Of a stretch of 60,681 nucleotides of DNA, positions 1 to 9,487 are shown one piece after another. Numbering within the stretch: position 1 is the first letter of the stretch; each line of letters begins with the position of its first letter. The DNA is taken from contig CANQGG010000009.1 in NCBI GenBank assembly GCA_947601655.1, forward strand, positions 1 through 60,681, read 5' to 3'. The translations under genes were made by a program, and so were the position numbers. The notes under the pieces are model-generated. The model ran no database searches. It saw nothing but the letters and a program-made list of their open reading frames with translations, and was not told where the DNA came from. The DNA is from an uncultured Akkermansia sp. (lineage in GTDB: Bacteria; Verrucomicrobiota; Verrucomicrobiia; Verrucomicrobiales; Akkermansiaceae).

Positions 1-3000
1 CTTGTGCGATTGGCTTGTGCACTGACGATGGTTTCACAAGCGTTTGTATTGTCGAGGGTAACGGTCGAATTGGTGTCGCTGACGAAGTTGCCCACCCTGT
101 GAATAATTTGCGTTTGGTACTGCAAAGAGTTGCCGTTGGTGTTCGCGGTGGTGTTATTCTGTGTTGCCGTAGTATTGTTGTTCGTTACCATCTGGTTGTT
201 TGCGGAGAGGAGGGACTGCTCACGTCCTACGGCAGTTACTTCCTCGTTCAGCTGCTGCACGGTTGTGTTACCGACGATGGTGTGCTTTTTGCCCAGGAAC
301 AAGAGGTTGGACAATCCTTCGAGCACTTTGGTGATCCCTTTGAGTCCTAACAAAAGCCCCGCCAGGACGGCGCCTCCCACCGCCAACCCCACCCCACCTA
401 TAATGGTCATCGGTGCGGTAGCCACCTTCGAGTCCCGGCATTTCATTTTCGGCTTTTTGTTGCCGAACGGCTCTGTATAGGTGTCCGTCGGTTCATTCCT
501 TTTGCCGAATTTGTCCTGGAGCGTCGCTCCGATCATCGTGCCCACGCCCCCGGCAACTGCTGTTACACCGACCCCCACTATCCCGCTTGCTACCCTGTCC
601 GCATTTGAGGTCAGATTTCCGAACGTACGCAGACCGCCGGAAACGCTGCTCCGCTCGCCCATGGCAACAAAGCCGGCTATGGGAGTATTGACGGTGACAT
701 GCTCATTCGCATAATTCACGTAGGTCGGAGATGACAGGGTGAGGGTGGAAGGTTCCATTTTCACCATGCTTCCCGTCGGTTGCACGAGGTTGGTTAAGTT
801 GCCGTCCATGATGTTGCCGACCAATCCGGTGACGGTTGTGATGGTCTTGATGATGCCGCTGGCGGCGCTGCCCAACAAGTCTATGCTGGACAGACCATAC
901 ACGCGGTTGCCATCCTGCAATTCATCGCTGTAGATGAAGGAAGTGCCGATGAGGCTCTTCGCATCAAACCCCGAACAGGCTAAGTTGACGACAGTATTGA
1001 AGGCGGCGTCCTGAACGGCCGCTCCGCCGACTATCGTCGTTTTCGGCGCCAGGAGACTCGCACTGAGATCCGTGACCGTAAACGAGGAACCGAGGAAAGT
1101 CTGCGCCATGAAGACATTGGTGGCAATATTGCTGATGTAGGGGCCCTTGATGTTCACCCCGCTGCCATCGATGCGAATCCTGCCGCCCAGGAGTCCCCCC
1201 GTTTTAATGCCCATAAGGTGCTCGGTCTGCTGTTTTCCTTCAGGATTGTACGCCGCATAGGCCCCCGAGTTGAGCACCTTGCCGCACGCACTTGTCATTT
1301 CAATGCCGCTCTCCGTGATCTTGATGGAGGAGCGCCCCACACGGAACGTGATCGCCTGAGCCGACGTGAGAACGATTTCGCCGCCCGCGTTCACGATCTG
1401 GTGGTCGGCGGACTGTATCAGCACATCTTTGGCAGAGTACACGTTCACTCCTTCAAAATGGGGACGCGTGACGGGGGCATTGAGATTCTGCTGGATGTCG
1501 TTAGCCACCGATTCCATGGTGTAACCGGAAGACATATTGGCCTCAGAGAAAACTCCGGCAGCCGTTTCGATGACATCGCTGGAGATGTAGGTGTTGGTAA
1601 TGTCCTTGTTTTGCAGCACGGGGCGCACACCGTTGTCGCGCGTGATCATCTGAATCTGGTGGAAGGGATATTTACCTTCGGCCAGTTCATCCACGGAGAG
1701 CGGACGGGTAAGTCCGGCGGGGTCGGAATTCTTTTCGGCATCGGTGATGTCCGCATCCTGTGCCGGAGATTCCTTGGTTTCCCCCTGGTACTTGCGCGGC
1801 GGGAGCTGCACACGGTTGCGCAGAGTGACAGCCGAGTAATCAGCGACATCACCCTGTTCCTCGAGCTTGTGACGCTCCATGGTCTTGAGTTCCGCATAGG
1901 GCGCCTTGTTATCCCCGCGGTACAGTGAACTGATGGCAACGGGCAGACTAAAGTCTCCGCGATCCAGGCATATCAGCACGTTGCCTATTCTTGGGCGCGC
2001 CAGCAACCCGCTGTCCCGGTCCGCAAAGGGCGACCCCAATTCCACGACCAACTCGTTGCTGAAGCTGACTTTCCGCTGGTCTCCGCCCGTGTACTCCAAG
2101 GGAGCTATTTCACGCACCTTGCAGGTGTTTTCGATATTGCTGGCGTCTACATTCTGATTCTGCAGCCACGGAGTCGTATCTGTCACCTGCGCTATGAAGA
2201 GTCGCATTTTTGGAGCATCCCAGGCTTCTCCCGGCACGAGCATGTCCGCCGTCCCCGTGGGGGTGTTGTTGACGATAACAGGGCGGGGCAAGGGACAGGA
2301 ACACTTGGTTTGTCGGGCTTCATCGATATACGCTCCCTCCATCTCAGCCTGCCATGTGTTCTGCGTCACCTGAATTCTCATCTTGGTGAGCATATAGCGG
2401 GTTGAGGGACTGCACTGCAATCCGCCATCCTTCTTATCGGCCACCTTAAAATGCATTTCTCGACCGAGCACGGGAAGATCGGGAAGCTTGCCACTCTCGT
2501 CGTAATCGTGGTAATAGAGGCCAAAGCAACCGCCGCGATTATCGTGGGCAAGTCGGAGGGCAAGCTCGCGAAGGAATATTTCTTTGTCGTCGCCCAAGTC
2601 GTTGAGGAGTACGTTCCCTTGCTCATATGAGCTGTATTTGACGGGGGAGGTGAGTTGCTGCGAGTCGGAATACAGCTGGACCTTAACCTCTTTGTCTGCA
2701 AAGTTCTGCACGCCGTAATGCTCGCTCCAGAACCGGGTTTTCGCAGCGGCGATACCAATTTGAACAGGAGTTTCTTTTTGCAATCGTGAATCAGACTCAC
2801 TGAGTGCATCAAAGACAACCATCCGCTCCTTTTTTGCATCTTTCGGAACTTCCCACACATAAGCCAGCCCCCACATGGAAGCCAATCGGCTCATGAAATC
2901 ATAGTCGCTCTCATCATTCTGAACCCATTGCACCTGAGCGTCTTGCGCAAGCCTCTGTTTTGCATTGTCCGTTAGTTCGACCTCTGTGTCCCAACTAGCC

Positions 3001-3476
3001 CCGATGCTCCGGAATAGCTCATCCAGCGGGTAGGTATCTTTCCCCTGTTTTTTATCTTGATTCGTGTCTGCACTCAGTCCCAGTGATTCGCGTGTATAGA
3101 CCAAGCGATTTTTAGAGTAGCATGCACGTGACAGAGATGGTCGTATCGTCCATTTGTACCAGGCGGCGTTCTCGGACAATGTTGTGTTTTCCGTCGTCGA
3201 TTCGATCGACATCACAACGCCGACTATTCGCTGAACTTCCTCCCCGGAATCGTTATCGACTCTACCTTTGGCGCAGGTCACACCCAATAAAACCCTCTTG
3301 CCCAAGTACCCACGCATCTTGGCCTCTCTGTCGCCCTCATCCGAGGTATCTCGAATGAGCACCTCATAGCGGTACAGCGAAGACATCTCCTCACAGCCCT
3401 CAATGATACGCAAGGCTGAAAGCCCTTTCTCCGGGGCTTTCCCATCAATCTCGTTGATTTTTATCGTGTATATCAT
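1..3476 (-). CDS. vgrG: VgrG spike protein (TssI) with C-terminal extension, partial at left edge
   Basis: The frame is open from an ATG at 3474-3476 to the window edge (1,158 codons, no stop), so the C-terminus is missing. VgrG trimers form the puncturing tip of the T6SS tail. The N-terminal ~450 residues fit the gp27/phage late-control-D fold, with a typical opening MIYTIKINEIDGKAP. An OB-fold region follows (PRIGNVLICLDRGD). A gp5-like repetitive beta region lies near residues 660-760. After it come two long glycine-rich hydrophobic segments, about residues 959-985 (GIVGVGVTAVAGGVGTMIGA) and 1019-1047 (IIGGVGLAVGGAVLAGLLLG), then an Asn/Thr-rich tract near 1090-1115. Ordinary VgrGs end soon after the gp5 needle, so this looks like an evolved VgrG with a possible membrane-active domain; that function is inference. 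It is the last T6SS gene visible, 74 nt after clpV. No Shine-Dalgarno site is visible. Confidence 0.88.
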   Translation of the reverse strand, partial: MIYTIKINEIDGKAPEKGLSALRIIEGCEEMSSLYRYEVLIRDTSDEGDREAKMRGYLGKRVLLGVTCAKGRVDNDSGEEVQRIVGVVMSIESTTENTTLSENAAWYKWTIRPSLSRACYSKNRLVYTRESLGLSADTNQDKKQGKDTYPLDELFRSIGASWDTEVELTDNAKQRLAQDAQVQWVQNDESDYDFMSRLASMWGLAYVWEVPKDAKKERMVVFDALSESDSRLQKETPVQIGIAAAKTRFWSEHYGVQNFADKEVKVQLYSDSQQLTSPVKYSSYEQGNVLLNDLGDDKEIFLRELALRLAHDNRGGCFGLYYHDYDESGKLPDLPVLGREMHFKVADKKDGGLQCSPSTRYMLTKMRIQVTQNTWQAEMEGAYIDEARQTKCSCPLPRPVIVNNTPTGTADMLVPGEAWDAPKMRLFIAQVTDTTPWLQNQNVDASNIENTCKVREIAPLEYTGGDQRKVSFSNELVVELGSPFADRDSGLLARPRIGNVLICLDRGDFSLPVAISSLYRGDNKAPYAELKTMERHKLEEQGDVADYSAVTLRNRVQLPPRKYQGETKESPAQDADITDAEKNSDPAGLTRPLSVDELAEGKYPFHQIQMITRDNGVRPVLQNKDITNTYISSDVIETAAGVFSEANMSSGYTMESVANDIQQNLNAPVTRPHFEGVNVYSAKDVLIQSADHQIVNAGGEIVLTSAQAITFRVGRSSIKITESGIEMTSACGKVLNSGAYAAYNPEGKQQTEHLMGIKTGGLLGGRIRIDGSGVNIKGPYISNIATNVFMAQTFLGSSFTVTDLSASLLAPKTTIVGGAAVQDAAFNTVVNLACSGFDAKSLIGTSFIYSDELQDGNRVYGLSSIDLLGSAASGIIKTITTVTGLVGNIMDGNLTNLVQPTGSMVKMEPSTLTLSSPTYVNYANEHVTVNTPIAGFVAMGERSSVSGGLRTFGNLTSNADRVASGIVGVGVTAVAGGVGTMIGATLQDKFGKRNEPTDTYTEPFGNKKPKMKCRDSKVATAPMTIIGGVGLAVGGAVLAGLLLGLKGITKVLEGLSNLLFLGKKHTIVGNTTVQQLNEEVTAVGREQSLLSANNQMVTNNNTTATQNNTTANTNGNSLQYQTQIIHRVGNFVSDTNSTVTLDNTNACETIVSAQANRT

Positions 3477-3550
3477 GGTTCTCGCTTGGCGTTTCGACCA
3501 CGCCGGGATCCCGAACCGGTGGGAATGTCATCCCCCATCGAGACGGAGAA

Positions 3551-6205
3551 TTAAGACGGCTGCACTTCTATCGCGTTGTCCTTGATATCGAGAGTAACTT
3601 TCGAATAATTTTTCTGTTCCAGGACAGAACGGAGCATGAGCGAGCTGAGGCGTGGAAGAATCGAATGCGTGATAATGTTGTCGATAATACGCGCCCCGGC
3701 GTCGGCCCGTTTCGCCTGCTCCATGACATAGCGCGTGAGATCCTCTCCCCACGCGAGTTCCGCTCCGTAACCGGTCTTCAACCGACGGGCTACCTTGCCG
3801 AGTTTCAGACCGATGATCTTGCTCATCACCTCCTGAGAGAGCGGGTAGTACGGAATGGTGACGATACGCCCGAGTAAGGCCGGAGGAAATACCTTGAGCA
3901 TAGCGTCGTGCATGGCCTGTTCCACGGCTTCGGTACTCGGCATTAGCTCCGGATCAGCGCACAGGCTCATCATCTCATCGGTACCGACATTGGTGGTGAG
4001 CAGAATAATCGTGTTGCGGAAATCAATCAAGCGCCCTTCTCCATCTTCCATACGCCCCTTGTCAAACACCTGGAAGAAGATCTCATGCACATCCTTATGA
4101 GCCTTTTCCACCTCATCAAGAAGCACCACGGAGTACGGTTTGCGACGCACGGCTTCGGTAAGCACACCACCCTCACCATAGCCCACATACCCTGGAGGAG
4201 CCCCCTTCAGGGTAGACACCGTGTGGGCCTCCTGGAATTCACTCATATTGATGGTAATGAGGTTCTGCTCGCCGCCGTAGAGGGCTTCAGCAAGAGCGAG
4301 AGCCGTTTCCGTCTTACCCACACCGCTGGGGCCTGCCAACATGAGGACGGCTATCGGTTTCTCCGGATCAGCCAGCGAGGCGCGCGCGCTGAGAATCCTA
4401 TCCGCAATGATGCGCAGTCCGTGATCCTGCCCAACGACGCGCTCTGCAAGGTGCTCGGAGAGGTGCAAAACATTTTCCAACTCGTTGCTCACCATCCGCC
4501 CGGCTGGGATACCTGTCCACTCACTGATGATAGCAGCGATCGCCTGAGCATCCACCTGAGGCAACACCAAGGGAGTCTCTCCCTGGAGGGCAGCCAATTG
4601 ATCCTCTGCATCCTTGAGTTCCTTACGGAGAGACGTTGCATCCTTTTTCGGGAGTTCCTCATCCTGCAGCTTGTTTCGCAACTCCACCACGCGAGCCACC
4701 AGCTCCTTCTCCTTCTTCCAATCCGCGAGACGGGCACCGTGTTGCTCTGTGAGTTCCTTTTTTCTCTGCTTCAAGGCAGCGAGCGCCTCCTGACGATCCA
4801 TGCCTACTTTGGACTCCTTTTCCAGCACGGCAATCTGGGAATCGATCCCCTCCAACTGTCGGCGCAGATCCTCCACCTCCGCGGGTTCACTGCTCTGCGT
4901 GAAGGCAACGCGTGCTGATGCGGTATCCAGCAAGCTGACGGCTTTATCCGGCAGCTGTCGCGTGGGCAAGTAGCGTCGGGAGAGCGATACGGCAGCCCGC
5001 AACGCCTCGTCCAAAATCAGGATGTTGTGGTGCTTCGCCATCACGCGCCCCACCGCAATCATCATGAGGTGAGCCTTCTCGTCATCCGGCTCTTCAATGA
5101 GGATGTTCTGGAAGCGTCGTGTGAGAGCCGGATCCTTCTCGAAGTATTTTTTGTACTCGCTCCACGTGGTGGCGGCTATGCAACGGAACGAGCCGCGAGC
5201 CAGCGCGGGTTTGAGCAGATTCGCTGCATCCCCCTGCCCCGCTGTGCCGCCTGCCCCCACAAGATTGTGCGCTTCGTCAATGAACATGATGATAGGCACG
5301 TCCGATGTTTTCACCTCGTCAATGACCTGCTTTAAGCGATTTTCAAACTCCCCGCGCATGGAAGCGCCGGCTTGGAGCCCTTGCAAGTCCAACGACAGTA
5401 GACGCACATTCTTAAGCATATCCGGGATATCACCGGAGGCAATCCGCAGAGCAAGGCCCTCCACCACGGCCGTCTTCCCTACGCCGGCCTCACCGGTGAG
5501 GATCGGATTATTCTGTCGGCGGCGCAGCAGGATATCAATGATGCGGCGCACCTCCGCATCCCTGCCCACCACGGGGTCGATTCTGCCCTGGCGAGCTTCT
5601 TCCGTGAGATCGGTGCAGTATTGTTTGAGCGCTTGCTGTTTACCCATTTCGGCGGGCGCCATGGCTCCGTTTTCCGTACCCACCTCAGAGGTCGCCAGCC
5701 CCGAACCGTCCGCGGGGCTCGAGCTTTCCTCACGACTGCCGGACGTCACGGAATAGAAGTGATCGGAGAGCTCCTCGGCCTTCACCTTGGAAAACTGTGT
5801 CGAAATATCGAACAACGCGCGCTTCAGTTCTCCGGTGCGCATACAGGCGAGCAGTAAGTCCCCCGTGCGGATAGCGCCCCGCTTGAACATAAGTGTGGTA
5901 AGCATCCAGGCTTCCTTGATGGCCAGCTCAATTTGCGGGGAGAAATCGCGGATACTCGTCGCACCGCGCGGAAGAGCCTCCATGGCTTTCGTCAGATCCG
6001 CAGCCAGACGCGAGTTGTCCACCTCAAAGTGTCGCAGGATGAGGTGGATATCCGTCTCATCCGTTGCGAGGATCTGGTTGATCCAGTGCAAGAGTTCTAC
6101 GTAGGGATTTCCCCTCATCTTGCAGAATACGGTGGCACTCTCGATGGCCTTGTAGGCGACATCATCAAGTTTTCCGAACAGTTCACTGCGTTTGATTTCA
6201 GCCAT
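3551..6205 (-). CDS. clpV: T6SS disassembly ATPase ClpV (TssH)
   Basis: Cytosolic AAA+ unfoldase that disassembles contracted TssB/TssC sheaths for reuse. It has 884 residues, normal for ClpV. Domains: an N-terminal Clp_N-like region (about 1-150), a Ser-rich linker (about 155-190), a first AAA+ module with Walker A GEAGVGKT at about 238-245 and Walker B FIDEAHN near 310, a coiled-coil middle region with Glu/Lys-rich helices (about 410-530), and a second AAA+ module with Walker A GPSGVGKTE near 625 and Walker B LLDEVEKAHK. Placement between tssG and vgrG in a T6SS operon favours ClpV over the general chaperone ClpB. The ATG at 6203-6205 has an A-rich upstream region and no clear Shine-Dalgarno site. 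Confidence 0.95.
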   Translation of the reverse strand: MAEIKRSELFGKLDDVAYKAIESATVFCKMRGNPYVELLHWINQILATDETDIHLILRHFEVDNSRLAADLTKAMEALPRGATSIRDFSPQIELAIKEAWMLTTLMFKRGAIRTGDLLLACMRTGELKRALFDISTQFSKVKAEELSDHFYSVTSGSREESSSPADGSGLATSEVGTENGAMAPAEMGKQQALKQYCTDLTEEARQGRIDPVVGRDAEVRRIIDILLRRRQNNPILTGEAGVGKTAVVEGLALRIASGDIPDMLKNVRLLSLDLQGLQAGASMRGEFENRLKQVIDEVKTSDVPIIMFIDEAHNLVGAGGTAGQGDAANLLKPALARGSFRCIAATTWSEYKKYFEKDPALTRRFQNILIEEPDDEKAHLMMIAVGRVMAKHHNILILDEALRAAVSLSRRYLPTRQLPDKAVSLLDTASARVAFTQSSEPAEVEDLRRQLEGIDSQIAVLEKESKVGMDRQEALAALKQRKKELTEQHGARLADWKKEKELVARVVELRNKLQDEELPKKDATSLRKELKDAEDQLAALQGETPLVLPQVDAQAIAAIISEWTGIPAGRMVSNELENVLHLSEHLAERVVGQDHGLRIIADRILSARASLADPEKPIAVLMLAGPSGVGKTETALALAEALYGGEQNLITINMSEFQEAHTVSTLKGAPPGYVGYGEGGVLTEAVRRKPYSVVLLDEVEKAHKDVHEIFFQVFDKGRMEDGEGRLIDFRNTIILLTTNVGTDEMMSLCADPELMPSTEAVEQAMHDAMLKVFPPALLGRIVTIPYYPLSQEVMSKIIGLKLGKVARRLKTGYGAELAWGEDLTRYVMEQAKRADAGARIIDNIITHSILPRLSSLMLRSVLEQKNYSKVTLDIKDNAIEVQPS

Positions 6206-6226
6206 GGTTTTGATTGTATTGCGGGT

Positions 6227-7228
6227 TTATATGAAAGCACATTTGATGCGACACTCCATCACATGAGAAGATTCGGTCGGTATGAGCGTATCGCAGCCCA
6301 ATCCGGTATTTTGCCCCAGAGTCAACGGCGGCATTCCCTCTGTTTTCACCCGGAACACCAGCTCCCAGTGCAGAGGGCGCTGTCCCATCATCTTGAGCCA
6401 AGCGACCAGCCTTGCGTAGCCCTTGCCGCCGGGCGCCAATCGCTGAAACTGCGTGTAGCTGACAGGACCGACCACCACATCCACCCGATCCGTGATGCTG
6501 CGCTGCTTGCTGCCGAGTATGGTGGTGCGCCCCAGCTCACATACTCCCGTCTTCCCCAATCGGCAATGCATCCGCCCGTCAATGCGCATGAAACCCGGCA
6601 CAAATTGGCGCAACTTCACGGGGACTTTGAAAAACTTTTCCAGCAATTTGCAAACGCTGTGCGCCTCACCTTTGTGTACCAATTCCCGCGCAAACGCCAC
6701 AGGAGCTAAAGTCGGCAGAGGAGTAAGAGCCTGAGCCCGAGGCATACCACAGAGTGCCTCTGCCGCACGGCTCAGGAAATCTCGCTGAGCGTTGTCATAG
6801 CTCACTGCCGACTGAGCCCGTGTGCCACCGCGGTAAAAAAGAGCAATCAGGCGGTCATGGAACATGTCCAAGAAACGCTGCATGGATAAATCGTAAAAAT
6901 GACGACTCCTCTCATAAGCGTACTCAGTGAGAGCCAATGGCAAGGCCCCGTTGGGTCCAAACAGTCCGAAGAAATACACCTGCATCGTACTCACTTGCCC
7001 TCCACCAAGTACGACATCATGTATCTCCGAAGGAGGAAATTGAAGATGGGGAATCTGAGCAAAGCGCATCACAGGCTCCCGCCCGGCCGCAGGCTCGCCA
7101 ATGCGCGGTCTGTCGGGGAGAAGTTGCTCCATTCTGCGCACTGCGGCGTAGAATGAGTAGGCGCCCGGTCGAGCTGCCAGCGCCCGTGTGAAGTCACCCT
7201 TCACGCTCTTGTTGCTTGTCGAAACCAT
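6227..7228 (-). CDS. tssG: T6SS baseplate protein TssG
   Basis: TssG is a wedge component of the T6SS baseplate and works with TssF, TssE and TssK. The 333-residue product has the family layout: an N-terminal SFYAAVRRMEQL helix, the characteristic region about RIGEPAAGREPVMRFAQIPHLQFPPSE, then PVSYTQFQRLAPGG near the C-terminus. It starts inside the 3' end of tssF, with a 28-nt overlap, which suggests translational coupling. Its stop lies 21 nt before clpV. The fit to VasB/ImpH-family proteins is by sequence pattern and context. Confidence 0.92.
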   Translation of the reverse strand: MVSTSNKSVKGDFTRALAARPGAYSFYAAVRRMEQLLPDRPRIGEPAAGREPVMRFAQIPHLQFPPSEIHDVVLGGGQVSTMQVYFFGLFGPNGALPLALTEYAYERSRHFYDLSMQRFLDMFHDRLIALFYRGGTRAQSAVSYDNAQRDFLSRAAEALCGMPRAQALTPLPTLAPVAFARELVHKGEAHSVCKLLEKFFKVPVKLRQFVPGFMRIDGRMHCRLGKTGVCELGRTTILGSKQRSITDRVDVVVGPVSYTQFQRLAPGGKGYARLVAWLKMMGQRPLHWELVFRVKTEGMPPLTLGQNTGLGCDTLIPTESSHVMECRIKCAFI

Positions 7229-8946
7229 GAATGGAGAGGTTGAGTCGATGCACTAATACACACTTCGATAAAACTATTCAACTCACAAAACTCCAGCAAC
7301 CATGCTGCCAAGCTCCGTGCAAACAGGTAAATGCCATCGCCGTACACTTTATCGTTAAGCCCCACGTGAATGCGCCAGCCTCGCACAACACACAAATCGC
7401 CCTGCACCGCCAGCGTACGCGTCGTCGTGTCTATTTTTGCTGTTTCGATACCTTGAATAAGCTGCTGCGCAGTCTGCAAACCACTGTGCTGGCGCTCCAG
7501 CAACATCCGCAAAACACCCGGCAGAGCATCACTACCATAGGCGGCCAGCGTGCCGGGATCCAGTCTCGCCAGGACAAGTCCCACCCAGCGAGCCGCATTC
7601 TCTAGCAGTGCACCTTGGGGGAATGTGGGACCACCCAAAAACCTGGCCGTAGCGCCGGAAGCCGTCAACGTGCTGTCTTTTCGCACGAAGAGCGGGAGGT
7701 CCCGATTGGAACAGAGACCGCTCACGCTGATACTGCCAATCATATCCCGGTATTTTGTGTATCCCGGACCGGAAAAGCGCAGATATGCTTCACTCCCGAC
7801 GTAGGAGCTCAAGCGACCGCGGGGCGGAGCAATGGGACGCGCACGGTGCAAGCTCATGTAGTCGAGTCGTTCTTTCCCGGTGGGCATTGCTTCATCGTTC
7901 GCTGCGTAAAAAGGATAGATGTCAAATAACTTTTCATTTTCCTCCGTGTACGCGGCTCCCCCGTACACCTGTAAAACTTCGTAGTCCGATGCAGCTGTGG
8001 CGTCTGCCACTAAATGCTCCGCGTCCCTCCATGACGGGATCACGCGATCCATACGCCGTTCGAAAGCATTGATGACCCGCGCACAATTCGTCTGTAGAGC
8101 CGGGGCTTCCTGGAGCAGCAGTCGCAAGCGTTCCGGCAAAGCCTTGCGCAGCATAAACACCACCGAACACTCCCCGGCAGCCGGCAACATGCCCCGTAGT
8201 CCACGAACAGATAAGAACGCCTGTTGTTCAGGAAGAAGAAAATATTCAGCAACCGGTGATAATCCGCCATCCGGCGATTCCATCAAATCCTCTGTAAGCA
8301 CGGAGGCCGGCAAAATACGTTCCTCTTCTCCGCATCGAAGGAGAACACCGGAACAATCTGTCAGCATAGCATGCATCAAAACGCCCGCCGCTGACTCCGG
8401 AAGATTCACAAAAAACCGGACATCTTCGCCACTTCCATGCGTGCACTGCAGAACCAATTCCACGCCCCCGACAGCTCCCACCCCATGCCTGCGTGCAACG
8501 GGCAGTAGTTCTGTCTCTGTGTAGCGCGTCCTCAAGACCTGGAGTCCATTAAAGGTCACTTCTTCACGCAAGGCGTAACAGCATGCCGTCTTCTCCGGCA
8601 ATGACGTCGGCACCTCAAATACGAAACCGGCCGGCAAATGAGAAGTTTCCGCGTCCGGGGTGATCTGAACAACAGCTCGGGAAGCCACCGGCGCGTTGTA
8701 TTCCGGAGCGATACGGTTGAGTATCTCTTCCGGAAACTCCTCCAACCCATCGTCCATTTTACGAGCAATGCGCGCCGTCAGAAAAGCCACTCCTTCCAGC
8801 AAACGTTCAACGTACGGGTCGGGGCTCTCCCCCTCGCCCAGCTGCAAACGTCGAGCTACCTTGGGATACTCCGCCGCAAACCGCCTGGACGCACGGCGAA
8901 GTTCGTCGAGTTCATTCTCGTAATACCTGAGAAACCCATCATCCAT
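7201..8946 (-). CDS. tssF: T6SS baseplate protein TssF
   Basis: TssF (VasA/ImpG family) is the central baseplate wedge protein. The 581-residue product opens with the diagnostic pattern LRYYENELDELRRASRRFAAEYPKVARRL, followed by DPYVERLLEGVAFLTARIARKMDD; this is the conserved TssF N-terminus with its YxxEL and FaxxYPkvA elements. Length matches the family (about 580-620). The ATG at 8944-8946 lies 15 nt after the tssE stop, and the 3' end overlaps tssG. Confidence 0.95.
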   Translation of the reverse strand: MDDGFLRYYENELDELRRASRRFAAEYPKVARRLQLGEGESPDPYVERLLEGVAFLTARIARKMDDGLEEFPEEILNRIAPEYNAPVASRAVVQITPDAETSHLPAGFVFEVPTSLPEKTACCYALREEVTFNGLQVLRTRYTETELLPVARRHGVGAVGGVELVLQCTHGSGEDVRFFVNLPESAAGVLMHAMLTDCSGVLLRCGEEERILPASVLTEDLMESPDGGLSPVAEYFLLPEQQAFLSVRGLRGMLPAAGECSVVFMLRKALPERLRLLLQEAPALQTNCARVINAFERRMDRVIPSWRDAEHLVADATAASDYEVLQVYGGAAYTEENEKLFDIYPFYAANDEAMPTGKERLDYMSLHRARPIAPPRGRLSSYVGSEAYLRFSGPGYTKYRDMIGSISVSGLCSNRDLPLFVRKDSTLTASGATARFLGGPTFPQGALLENAARWVGLVLARLDPGTLAAYGSDALPGVLRMLLERQHSGLQTAQQLIQGIETAKIDTTTRTLAVQGDLCVVRGWRIHVGLNDKVYGDGIYLFARSLAAWLLEFCELNSFIEVCISASTQPLHSWFRQATRA

Positions 8947-8961
8947 CGTTCTCCTGCATCC

Positions 8962-9471
8962 CTACGGATTCATCGTTGTTTTACCGGTTTCCACATCGAC
9001 ACGCAGACGGAAGAACACCTCCTGATCCAGTGGTCGCACGGCCAACCTGCTGAAGATATCCAGATGTACCGCTGTTCTATCATGTTTCGAGTAATCATCC
9101 CGCACGACCACGTGAGTCTCCGCTGCATCCAGGCGAGGTTCAAAAAGCTCAATGGCTCGTCGCACCCCTCTCGCTATGATTTCGGAGCGTTCTGCCGTCA
9201 CCACGTTTCCAGAGCAGGAATCAATGCCATAATGGTAGCCGGATGCAGCCACTTCCGGATATTTCTTTGTGAGATACTCGGTTTCTGCTGACGCCGTATG
9301 AGAATTAAGCAGCATCTCCATATTCAACAAGATGTCGCTTTTGAGTTGCTCAGGGGAATACACACGATCATACCCTTCGTCCGTCTCGGAAAAGGGTTGC
9401 TCATCCGTGAGCCTCGTGAGAAGACAAGGCAAATATTTCCGCGAGCTTGGCTGATTGGTTGCAACCGGCAT
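8962..9471 (-). CDS. tssE: T6SS baseplate protein TssE (gp25-like)
   Basis: TssE is the gp25-like lysozyme-fold baseplate protein that nucleates sheath assembly. The frame is open further upstream to 9690, but that part overlaps tagJ and its composition looks non-native. The ATG at 9469-9471 lies 16 nt after the tagJ stop, has a G-rich stretch (GGGGGA) upstream, and gives a 169-residue product, typical for TssE. Family features are SPEQLKSDILLNMEMLLNS, a YHYGID element matching the NYGLPD-like motif, and a C-terminal AIELFEPRL segment typical of gp25-like proteins. Confidence 0.88.
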   Translation of the reverse strand: MPVATNQPSSRKYLPCLLTRLTDEQPFSETDEGYDRVYSPEQLKSDILLNMEMLLNSHTASAETEYLTKKYPEVAASGYHYGIDSCSGNVVTAERSEIIARGVRRAIELFEPRLDAAETHVVVRDDYSKHDRTAVHLDIFSRLAVRPLDQEVFFRLRVDVETGKTTMNP

Positions 9472-9487
9472 TTCTGTCCCCCATTGC

